This document shows, in pieces, positions 1 through 12,200 of a DNA stretch of 64,000 nt. Source of the DNA: Polydactylus sextarius (lineage: Eukaryota; Chordata; Actinopteri; Polynemidae); assembly GCA_016801845.1 (NCBI GenBank), contig CM028913.1, forward strand, positions 21,294,065 through 21,358,064, read 5' to 3'. Numbering within the stretch: the first letter of the stretch is position 1; every line of letters begins with the position of its first letter. Made by a program: the position numbers and the translations under genes. The notes under the pieces were generated by a model. That model was given only the letters and a program-made list of their open reading frames with translations, did not search any database and had not been told where the DNA came from.

Positions 1-298
1 GTAAATTATGTGTCTGTGCATTTGATATATAATCAATATTTAACCTGAATTAAACATTTTATATGGATATATTTGTTTGCAGTTAAAAGTTGTGACTCTA
101 ACCACATTTCATCAAGCTGGTAAATGTTTTCACTTCATTTCAATTCCACCCAGATCGAGTCAGCGCCGCCTGTTTGGCATCACATTTTCAACACAAAGAG
201 CAAAACTAATGAAAACACTAAATCAAAAAAAAAAAAAAAAAGATTCAGAACTGTTTTTTTTTTTTTTTTTTTACAAAATCAACAGTTCGTGTACTTAC
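1..298 (-). other. intron fragment at left edge
   Basis: Intron sequence downstream of coding exon 22. It holds an A-tract (about 226-241) facing a T-tract (254-272), which could fold on each other. No exon of the remaining gene is recognisable here. Confidence 0.6.
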
Positions 299-415
299 TG
301 AGCGTCGACTGTACAGACACTCTGTATAATGTGGCGTGTAGGAGAGGCTGCCACTGGACGCACATGCTGTTGGATCGCACCTGGTAGGTCGATAAGCCCG
401 ATACACCGAGGAACA
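299..415 (-). CDS. col14a1: coding exon 22: FN3-8, first part (last exon in window)
   Basis: 117 nt, phase 1 at both ends, with a TGTCTCCAG acceptor and GTAAGT donor. It encodes FLGVSGLSTYQV, SMCVQW with the core Trp, and LLHATLYRVSVQS. The LFLGV start after KT and the MCVQW-HATLYRV layout resemble the last FN3 before the second VWA of COL14A1. Both splice sites are strong. The rest of the domain is left of the window. Confidence 0.82.
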
Positions 416-1617
416 CTGGAGACAGACGAAGAGCAGGAGAATGACAGATAGAATTAATTCAGTGCACATTGCTTAACTCCTGAGTAGAAAACACACAACA
501 AAACAACTGTCTGTTCTTTCTGAACAGACAGGACATCTGTCAGGGGGATTATATTACTGTGCAATAATAGTTCTAGCTGAGTTAATTCAGAGTAGCAGAA
601 AACTTAACTTAAAAATCTGTTTATGAATTTATCACCCTTTATGAAAAACTCAAAGTAATTAGTAGTAAGTGATGATTGATATCTTAATTAATACAATCTG
701 ACAAGCTGGTGCACCATTTTACACTTTTTAACCATAAACGCAACCTTTTCCCCTCACAGTCCCTGTCACTGGTCCAGTAGGAACGCTCCATCATCCAGCT
801 CCTCCACCCACCACATAAATCATGACTCCAACTGGGAGAGACTCAGTCACACTGAGACTTCTATCTGGATCCTGTGGGCTGCTAAGTCTGCACCAGAATG
901 CTTTTGGTACATTTCTTAGAGCTACTTTTCATCTTAATGTCGGTGGCACAAAATGCCTCTTAGTTGAACTGGGACTCATTTGCAAAGATATATCATTAGG
1001 TAAGAAAACAACCCTGCTAACCGGGAAAAAATGCACAGAGAATTTCTCACTTATTTAGCGTTACAGTGGGCAGTCAAGAGTTCATAGAGACAGTTTATAC
1101 ATACTTTATTAAGTCTAAACAATAGGATTACAAGGTAAAGTCTGAAAATTAAGTTAGCTACCAGAACCATTAACACAGACGGCTTTCTGGAAAGATGCTA
1201 TTAAAGCCAAATATATACAGACTGTGAAATACTCCAGTCGAATGGCCACACACGTACACACACCATTACAGTTGAGGGTGTGCTAAACTGAAGGTTACAG
1301 CTTAACTGTCTGTATTATGCAAAGAGACACGCTGTTGTGCATCTCTTTAGTGTGCTGACAGCAGAAAAATGAACAGTTTAGCATCCACATAAAGAAGAAG
1401 TGGTAGAAATGTATCTTAACTGACAGTTTCAGTTCAAACAAATCATTAAGTTACAAAAATTAGTCAGGCTTGATGTCAAACTGTTGTGTTTGAAGAAACA
1501 ATGAGTCACGGTGCTGCAAAATGCAAAACACTGTGAGTGATTTAAATAGCTGGAGCTTGTTGGGTTGGTGAGATTTCACTGAACAATAGACAAGAAAATC
1601 TCCCATGAGTCTTTCTT

Positions 1618-1651
<34 letters not shown>

Positions 1652-4600
1652 TCTCTCTGCCCCCCTTGTTAACAGAATTTGCTGATAGTATAAAATAAAC
1701 AGCAGTAAATGGATATTTTATGCTGGGGACCATATGGCGGGCACCTTATTTTATACTACTGAATAATGCATATGACAATCCATTGTTTGTTTCCTTTCAC
1801 ATACACAGACAACACATGAATATGGATATTATATATGACCATGAATAGATGTATTTGCGTGTCTACATTTGTCTACACATTGAGGTCCTGTGTTAGGCTG
1901 CCATTTGCCATCTTCGCACAAGAAAAATGGTAGGTTCAATGGCAGGTAACCCACATGAAGCCAAACACTCAGAGTCACTTGGTCTGTGCACCTGTTGATT
2001 TCAACTGGTTAAAAAAAAGTTGGTTAGAGTTAGTTAGCATTTGTTTTAGCACATGACTGACTTTATTTCCTTTTATCAGAGACTTATGAACCACATCTAC
2101 TTCTACTTTTGTCTGCAGAAATAATCTGCATGTGTCTATTAACAAACCAAGGCATGGATTTTAAAGGTCTGATTAAAAATGGAATAAATAAAAAAGATAA
2201 ATTACAGTGAATGTATAGTTTCTTCATGGTAATTTCACAATTACTATCCAAGGGTCAGAGTAAAAGGACTATCAAGGATACAAAGTACAGCGGACCATAC
2301 AAAGATGTTGAAATCAGTCACAAATTACCTTTCTTTACACATGCATTTGTGCATTTACCAGGCTTCAAGCCAAACATTTGCACCCATCTGGCCACACCTT
2401 CAGTTTTCAGCCAATTTCTTCATTCTACCTGCATGTTTCTCATCGCCTCACCATCTCACGGTGGGTGATCAAGTCAAACATCTTGTATTTTATGTCCTTT
2501 TTTCTGACATTTTGTGTGAATCCTACAACATTTCTTAAAGGCTGTGTTGACTAATAACTTCTCAACTGTCCTGTGGAAACTGATTTTGCTGTAACACCTA
2601 TAGAGCAACCACCTAAATGCAAATAACCAAAAAAACAAAACTTTATTTGGAAGGAACCATTTCATTTCATTCAATGGTCCTCAAGGTACCAATAACTACC
2701 TTTCTATTCTACATGATAGTATGTGTAATTTATTGGCATAAACATGCCAGTTGGCTCCCATCGGTGTGGCTGCAATGAATGCAGTGCACCCTGGGAAATA
2801 TGTTACCATATCTCCCTTATTAGAATGAGAAATGACTGAGCACATCATCTCAATAAATCAAAGGATTCTCCACCGTAGAGCGCAAATACGGACAATGAAT
2901 TTAACTACATCCGGTGTAATACAGAGAAAATCTCATATGTCTAAAAATTTATCATCACACCGTGAATTTCTTACGCTTGATAGTGAAAATGTGTTCAAGC
3001 AAAGATTTAGTGATGAGGGATTTTCTAAATCCATGTCCAATGAGGTAGAAAAGTCAGACGATACACAAAATCTGAGAAGCGCACGTCCATAAAGTTCTTA
3101 TATTTATATATATCTACAATGGATATACATAGTTATAAACTGAGCTTGTAAACTCAACATCCTTGTTAAATTTGGTGGGATGGACTGTAGCGGAACCAGC
3201 ATATATTGCAGCTGATAGATCTACATGTCAGAGCCTCATACTTCATCTTTATCTCTTTATGAGAGAATATTTCACCCTGAGAGCTTCACACAGACAGGAG
3301 GGCACGTGAAAGTTGTCACTCATCCTACAGGGAGATGATTAAAGATCAAATGGAGAATGGGATACCACGTCACTGCAGCAGAAATTAATGAAAGGTCTGT
3401 ATCAGAGGCATCTGTCTTTTAATAGTTGAGGAGGTCTATAACCATGAATGACCTCAATTCAATCTTTGTAAACATATTTATGGGAAATAGCTTCTCAGGG
3501 GAAAAAAAATTAAAATCCATTTTAGGCTACGTACGCAAACAAGCACGAGGAATTTATGAGAGAGATTAAAACTAGTATGTTTGTTTGTCATCCCATTGGA
3601 TATAAAATTATTTGGTGAATCCCCCCCTGGCCAATCAAAACAAACAAACAAACAAACAAAAACAAAACAAACAAACAAAAAAAATCCCAAAAGACAACGT
3701 GAGGCTTTAAAAGTGCTGAGAGTGATGCAGCATTTTTGTAAAAACTCTGCACAAACCAAATCAAATACACAAACAGGAAGTCGGTAAGCCAAATATTTGG
3801 TGATCGACTGTGACGCAGCACAGCTCTGAAAGCCTGGAGAAAGACAGGCACATACTCACATATACTGCACCTACTGAATCAAGACTTCTCTCTCTACCTC
3901 TTCTCTGTCTGACAGTCAATTTGTTTTAGATGAGAGATGCGTTAAACCCTGAATTAAGTTTTACAGCACCTACTGATACCAAATCTATATGCATAAAGGA
4001 TCATTTTCTGTGGCTGGCTGGGAAGTTCTTATATCCTTTTGTCCATCTGTCTGTTTGCTAAATCTCAATGGAAATTAGAGTCCCTGGTATTAGCAGGCAG
4101 TTAATATGCATGTTGTACCTTTTCCCCACTTTCCTTGAGCTAGTTTGCTTTTCTGCTGCTGCTCCTCCTGCTAATAATCACATTCCTTTGAGACAAATTA
4201 AGACAAACTAAACTTAACTGAACTTAAGGTACTAAAAGTCTTCTTACTAACTAAATTTTGTCCAAGCAAACTAATAACAAGATACACTCAAGAAAGTACT
4301 AAGCAATTAAGAACAACAACATGAACAGCTGAATTTTGTTATCAGACGTCATATCAACAATTTGCCACCACCTTTTGAGCTGTATGTTGAAGGATGCTTA
4401 CATGTTTTAGCGTTCACCAGCTGTGGTTCACTTTGTCCCGTAGGATAGGAAGCCGTCACTTGGACGCTGTATTCAGTCCCACTCAGCAGATTCAGAAGAA
4501 GCATGGAGTTCACGTCTTCCCCCACTGTTGTCTCCAGGATTGGTCCTGGAACTGAGGAAAGAAACACATGAGCATAGACAACAGCATGAACAGAAAAGTA

Positions 4601-7358
4601 AATATCAAAGAAATATAAGTAATGATAATAATAAGTAAATAAATACCAAAATCTAGCATAATTGTTTTGGGGAAAAAGAACAACTTTTATACTTTAGTTC
4701 AGACTCAAGACATTGTCTATGAAGATTGTTGTAGCTCCATGTTTTAAAGTGCTGGATAAACTTCATGATATTCTTCTTCTTACTTTTACTTTCATTACTT
4801 AAGTACATTTAATTATAGATTACTTGTCATACTTAAGTACAGTAAATACTAGATACTTTAAGACTTTTACTTGAGTATCATTCTAGTCGCTAAATTGAAC
4901 TTCTACTAAAGTCATTTTTTGGTCAAGTATCTGTACTTCTACTCTAGTATCTGTACTTCTACTCTAGTATCTGTACTTCTACTCTAGTGTGACTCTCAGC
5001 TACTTCATACAACACTGTAGGTGACAGTCATTCAAAACAACTTACAATTGGAACAAACTTTTGTTTGACTTCAGGACAAAATTCATGATCTCATTATATC
5101 AGATTTAACACTGACATTCATCACTAGTCTGTTTATAGGTTGCTAGGTTACAGGTAGATAAGTAAGTGAAGCTGACAGACATGTGGTGGTGGTGGTGGTG
5201 GATGTGCTATATTTGGAGATACCGGCAACTTACTGTCTCCCACATGTACATACACTCACAAACCTGCTCACACATTCCCAAGAACAAAGATACTCATGGG
5301 GAAAAAGACACACACACACACATGCACACACGCTTTACATTCTCCTCCAGCCACTATAATGAAACAAAGATATGATAATAAAAACTTATATTAGTATAAG
5401 TTATATCATTATATTATATATATATATATACTTACATTAAAATATTAGTGCAGCTTTTGTAAACAAGTACTACAAAGTGCTACACAAAATAATAACTATG
5501 CTGCATAAATATTATAAAGGGATAATTAAAAAGGAAACAAAAGTAATACAAGAATAATAAAGAAAATAAATGAATAAAAATAGAGCTGCTTTATCCACTA
5601 GAGTACCATTAGATAAGACGGGGACTGTGTGTGTATGTCTCTATGTGTGTTTGCTGCATTGAGTGAGTTTATGCTTACATTTGCTGCACAGCTATGTGAC
5701 CGTGTGTGTATGTGTGTGTGTGTGTGTGTATGTGTTTGCATTTTTGCACACACAGGCACTTCTCCTGCCACCACTCACCAAGATTCTCAGAGTGAAAACA
5801 CCAGCCTATTTTCCTTCAAATTGATTCCTGAAATCAAATTAATGCAGCCGGCTTGCTTGAAGCCGGATCCTCAGAGACGGAGTAATTGTGTTTAAATGAG
5901 TGAAAACAGACATGGAAACTGTAAAAACTGGAGCCTGGTCTTGGATGGCTGAAACAGAACTAAGAGTGCAGCAGACCGGTGAAAATGGTCTTTTTTGTCG
6001 ATGCTTCGAGACAATAAATAAATGAGAGAGGGTGATGTGTTATTTCAACTGACATTTCCCATGACAACCCTGTCTCCTAGAAGTTACGTCTCTATACACT
6101 TAAACTGCAACATCAGATATGTTTTATAATCACAGGCAAAACAGTTTCTGGAGTTTTGATGACAGTCAGAGCACAAAGTGCCCAAATTATGCCAAATATG
6201 TTAACGAACAGATCCTCGCTATGTATATCGAAAAAAATAATCCAGTTGCAGCTGCTTTCCATACAAAGCGTATCTGGTTTGCAGTTAAGTCATACACAGA
6301 CAGGGATGCCCCTGAAGAAGCCTCAAGCTTCTTGTTAAAAAGACAAACTGTGGAGCCACTTTCTGGAAAGCCAAAACACCCTGAGAGCAATTTGGTTTTT
6401 CTCCAGTTACGATGTTCCTCTCAAAGGTTTTGTCGCTGGTGGGTCCTCCCATAGCAGGCAGATTAATATGTTTGGATGAGTCTGTGTCCCAGGGCAAAGC
6501 ACACACAATATTAAAAAAACAACACTCCTGTGTTCAACAATTAGACTCGTCTTACATGCGAATATGCATGAAGGTGCACTTGTGTGGGATAAAAACAATT
6601 TAATTTAATTTTCCCTGTCTTTGTGTTTTTAACTAACAGAAACCATGACAGGAAAATAAATCTCCACACTTCACATGACAGTCACAGTCCCAAGAGCCTA
6701 TTTTTGGGATTACTGCTTGAAATTATGTTAGGATTAGTGTTGCCCCCTGAGAGTTTGTGTGTATGTGTGTGTATGTGTACCGTAGATGGGCTGGTAGACG
6801 ATCTTGTAACCCACTGTAGGAGAATGAGGTGGATCCCAGGTGACTCTGAAACGGTTGTACCACTCCTCTGACACACGGAGGTTTCCAGGAGACAAGAGGG
6901 GCACTGTCACAACACAAGACATAATGTGAATTTAGAATAGCTAGACTTATATAAACTATAAGAAAAAACACTTGAAAGCACTTAAATAATTTAAATGTTC
7001 TGCATTTTTCTCAGAGCCAAGTTTGAGGAACCGATGCCAAAACAGTTGCTGCCTCAGAACGTTTATACATCTAAAATTTTAAATTTAGCAAAATTTGATT
7101 TAAATCAGAAACAGTCTGATTAAGAAATAAGTAAAGAGGCACAACAATCTAAGCATGCAGGCGATGCCAGCTTTCAGTGCTCGATAGTTTCTTATAAGTA
7201 CAACAGACACATTTCGCCCAGTGCCAGACAAAGTACTAAGATTTAATATCCAACTGTTACATGATTTATGACTTTTGTTCCTTATCGCTGGTGGCACAAG
7301 AAAACCAAAGCATGGCCCTGCATTTATAAAATCCAACTTTGGAAACTTGTAGTTTTTC

Positions 7359-7391
<33 letters not shown>

Positions 7392-8183
7392 TTTAAGCAA
7401 TGCCAGATGTGGTTAAATTGGAGTTATCACAAAGTTATAAAGTCTAACAGACTTTGATTTACGTGAGAAGACAGTAAGTTTTCCAACAATTTTTTTTTAA
7501 AACTCACCGTATGTGAAGCGAGTCCTGTCTCTGATTTATTACCTCGTCGCCTTCCAAGCCGACAAATGTTTTTTATTTGCAATATGGCAAATTATAGCAC
7601 CCTCATCTAAAAAAGATGACACATCTCGCATCTGACATTTCAGCTCTGTACGATGAGGAGACGATCGCTTACCATTTGTGAGAGGTAATCAAGAGGATGG
7701 TTGAGAAAATCAATTAAGAGCAGAGCAAAAATAATTTAATCGTCTCATTAATGAAAAGAGCGGCTGTAATTATGAACGGCCTTCATTACGACAATTAGGA
7801 ACGGTATCGGTATTTGTCATCGTTTTAATTTACATTCTCCGTCAGGAACGTAAATGAACAGGAAATTAATGTGATGTAAGTAAACGTTCTGCACGTTGCA
7901 ATAAAATTAATTTTTCATTAGCTTTTGGTTTTGTCAGATGTGTTCTGGATCTTTGTGTAATAAGAGTGAGAAACCGAGATTTGACCTCAGTGGTTAATAA
8001 TTCAGAGGAGAGTGTCTGTCTGTGTGTGTGCATTTGTAAAAGCTTACACGTGGCTCCCAGGGCAGACACACTGATACCGTCTTGTCCATCTGTGTAGACT
8101 GGCGTGACTGTCACTTTGTACTGTGTGTCTGACAGTAAAGGCTGAAGCACAGCTCTCCTCTGAGTACCGGGAAACAACTCCTA

Positions 8184-8228
<45 letters not shown>

Positions 8229-9155
8229 AGATTTATACATTAGGGCCACATCAGAAGGAGCAAGAAAATGCAGGGAGTTTTAAAGCAGTGGTGAATTCTC
8301 CTCACTTGGGACTAACCTGCACACAGGCAAACACACAAGGGGCATACAAATAAGAAACACATATGCAAGTGTGTATACACGCACACACACACACTCGCCA
8401 GGAGGATATATGCACTACAAAGCAGGCCACATTCAAAATAGGTTGCTGTTCTCTACTGACTTGTAGGGACATTCGAAGCAAAAGATTAGGGCTGGGCTTA
8501 ATTTGGTGAAACAGAAATTGCCTGAAAAAATGCTGTGTGTATATCTTCAGGGATCTGAACCACAACTACTCAACAATTCAGCTCACTTCACTTTAGTCAA
8601 TAAAGTCAGTTGAGGTCAACAGTGAACTAGGAATAAGCTGAGAAAACCCCATTACTGCAGGGTTTTCATTTCATTAAAGTGTTGCAGTTTGTTCTTTCTA
8701 CGCATCCTTTGTTTAAATTCTTAAAGTATTTGTTTCAACAAAATGTCCCATAAATATAATATTTAAAGAAAAAAATGTTTCAGCACAATTTGTTGTTTTG
8801 TAATATAATTAAACCCAGATGGATACAAACTAAAGATGGACAGTTCATTCTTGGCAGCAGACAAATCCATTTCCACTCAAGATCCACTTGCTTGTTCTGG
8901 AGCTTTCAACCACATCACAAAGTCTTTATCAGCAGAAGAAGTGGAAACGGTTTTGTCACCCAACTAATTGTATCAGTAAATAAACTGCATATTTAGATTG
9001 TTTCCAAAAACCTGAAAAAGTAACTGACACTTTTACATTTGATGAGTTTCTGTCAGCTGCTTTTTCTTTAATCAACTTTTTCATTTGTGAAGCAAAATAC
9101 TTATTTTACTTCATTTTACTTTTACTTATATCAGTTTTCTCACACTCATCTCCCT

Positions 9156-9222
<67 letters not shown>

Positions 9223-12200
9223 TAAAGCCGATGCATCAGGAGGAGCTGTCCACTCTGACTGAGGTGCTGAAACTCTTGTCAGTATCAAAGCAGGAAGACC
9301 GACACACACACACACACACACGCATTAAAACACACACACACACACACAACCACTCACTTCAAAATGCAGAACTGCCGTCTCATTTGCCCTTTAGTCTGTC
9401 TCACATACACATCACTATCAAAACACGTTAAAACTTTCAGAAAGTGATGCAACCTGAAACAACCTCTTATCTATCAGGCGACGGACAGAGTTTAAGCCTC
9501 TCTCCTCTTGTTTTGTTTAGCTATTGCTTCTTTTTACGCCACTCTTTTGTTTCTTTTGCTCTTTTCTCTCCTGACCTCCATCTTTGCTTTCAGTGAGGTA
9601 AATGGCTACTGAAAAGATAATGGAATGTCTTCTAGCTTGGCCTGGCCTCTCCATCTTCTACGGTTCTGACACCACATTGGGAAATTAAAGCAGAGAAGAG
9701 AGGAGGGAAGGGGGGGGTTAAGGAAAGTCAGAAGAGGTAGCAAGAGAAAAGACGAGGGAGAAAAAACAGAGGGACAGAGAGACATGGAAAAGAAGGCAAA
9801 GGCCTGTATATATGTGTGTGTGTGTGTGTGTATCAGTGTGTGCATCAGTGATCAGGGTCAGTACATGGCACTGAGCTCAAGGGCTCTCGCCACAGATAGA
9901 GGGGATCAGGAAGGAGAGGGCCGAGTGGACGGGGACTAAAAGTGTAATCAGTTTTCTGATTGGAACAGATGACCCGACACCAACTGCTGCAGTTCCCGTC
10001 CATGTTGGCTGGAGGTGGGAAATAACACTGATCCCCCTCACGACTCTGAGTGTCATCTATTCCATGTGATTAGTGTCCGCGCCTCACCAGGGGCAGACCT
10101 TTGTGCAAGTTTACATGCATGTGTGTGAGGGCTGCAGTGCAGGGAGACTGTAGGAGATATAGGCACATAATAGAAATCTGAAACAGGCTGTTAGAGGAGA
10201 GAAAATATTAAAAACAGAAAGACAAACCCAGCTCCCTCTCAGTGAATACCTCCTAAACCTCTAAATCTGCACTTAATCATTTGTAATCTGTAAATGATTT
10301 TTGCTTCAACAGCAACGCAACTCACAGCCTCCTCGGTGCGGTCGTCCCTGAGGCTAACGTAGGAGACCCTGTAGCTCGCCACGTGGGGGTCGTCCATCTC
10401 CCATGAAGCCTCCAAGCTCTGGGTGGTCTCGTCACTCAGCTGAAGGTTTCTCACAGACTGACGTGCCACTGCAATGCCACATCACAGAACAACAGTCACC
10501 ATACTGAATTACTGTAGGAACTTATGCTTGTGCATTTTCTCCTTCACACTTTTTTTCTATTAATGTGGTCGGGTAAAACCGAGGATTTGAAAAGCATCAG
10601 TCAAAAAAAAACGGCAGCGTGCTAAAAGAAAAATCACTTCATCTCCCATCAAAAGTGCCAACGTGCTCAGTAAGCTATTGATGCACTGGATGATAAAACA
10701 TAAAGTTGCAGTAAAATCTGGCACAAGCTGATATACAGAAAAATGTTTTTGCTTTGTTTTTGTAGTTTTGTCAACCTTGATGACTGTAAAACCAAAGCAG
10801 ACATGTTTTAGAGTCTACACAGTCCACAGTCCGGCCTTCTGGATGAAAATCAGTGCAAGATACTTCACATATAAGGTGAACTACGACTCTTCTTGTTTAA
10901 ACACAGAGCTGTCTTCTACTCAGCCACTTTGAATTCTTATTTTCACAGAAGCACTTGGGGTTTTAAACAAAGCAGATGTGCTTTTTTAAATAAAGAAAGG
11001 ACTTGATTAAAGGAGACATTTTGCATTTTAAGTTTTTAAAGCAGCAAGTGGAGAAAACGCTCTGACTTTATTAGCTCTTCATACCAAACACAATCCAGAC
11101 AGCCTCCGGGTCCACTCTGAGATAATGCAAAGCGAACTACAATCCTGGTAAACACACTTTCAAAAATATCTCTCCAATCATGTCTTTAATAACAGTTTTA
11201 GATTCATCAACTTTAGTCAGGAAGAGAGTATTTCTAAGTACTCAATAGTTCTGTTTTTGTTTTTTTTTTTTGCTCCCTGAAAGTAAATGAGCAACACAAA
11301 GACCAAAAACTCTGCTACAAGAACTCAGTCGGAACTGTGGTCGCTGTCTGGCAACATCAGCGCGCTCTGGCAACTCACACAGACTTTCACATTTCAATGG
11401 CAAAAGATTTTCTAGACAGATGCTCTGGCTTGAACCGTGATTAAAATTTGGACAAACTCCTCTGAAATGATAGTTGGGCTACTTTTTCAAAGCCGGTACT
11501 AAGTGAACTTAGCAACTTTGTCTGCTGTTTTTTGGACGTGTGCAACAAAAATCATTTTATAGCAACCCCCTCAAGGCTTTAACTTCAACATTTCATTGCC
11601 TGATTTAAATTAAATGTGACATGGCAAATTGTTTCAGGTTAAAATTCGGTCACTGTTAAACATAGCTGTGCACACTTTTGAGATTTTTACACAGAAGCGG
11701 TGTGGACACTTCTTACCTGTGGTTGTGGTAGCGATCGTTGTTGTCTTGGCCACTGGGGAAATAGGGAGAGCATAAATCAGATAACTGGATAGAATACTCC
11801 CTTCAACAAATCTCTGTATCAATAACTAAGGTAATTAGACAGAAATACATAACAAACCATCAATGGGGAAGATAGATTTTCTTCTTCTGAGATAAGCTGG
11901 GACAACACAAATCAATGCAAATCGTCGCACAAGGAGCAATACACTGAACTCAAACATGCAAATTTTATATGAGAAAAAAAGAAGTTGTACGTGATTTGAC
12001 TCATCTGAGCAGACGGTCACACTTTAGTGAAGAGGGTCATGGGCTAATTTCGATATCATTACAACCAAAATAACACTCACTCCCTTCTCTTATCACATGA
12101 CTTTTGTGTTGAGTAGATAAAGCAAACACCACAACTCCCTGGAGTTAGTAACACAACAAAGCTGTAAACGTTTCTGTCACTCACATGTCGTCTCTATAAC

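Larger units (their letters stand above)
8181..10325 (-). other. intron between exons 18 and 19 (2.1 kb)
   Basis: Begins at the exon 19 acceptor with a (CA)n repeat and holds the long (GT)33 repeat at 9157-9222 with CA repeats just after it. A GA-rich stretch spans about 9690-9790. No gene seen. Confidence 0.6.

Noticed and set aside
2832..3092. 86-codon plus-strand ORF rich in Ser and Arg
   Set aside because: No domain or flanking exon signals; sits in a col14a1 intron.
6119..6454. 111-codon plus-strand ORF
   Set aside because: No recognisable domain, no splice-site or promoter context; its overlapping reverse frames are equally long, so it is most likely chance.
9087..9431. ORF through GT and CA repeats
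   Set aside because: Cys-Val and Thr-His dipeptides come from reading microsatellites. The same applies to ORFs around 8044-8226, 31577-31825 and 62384-62727.
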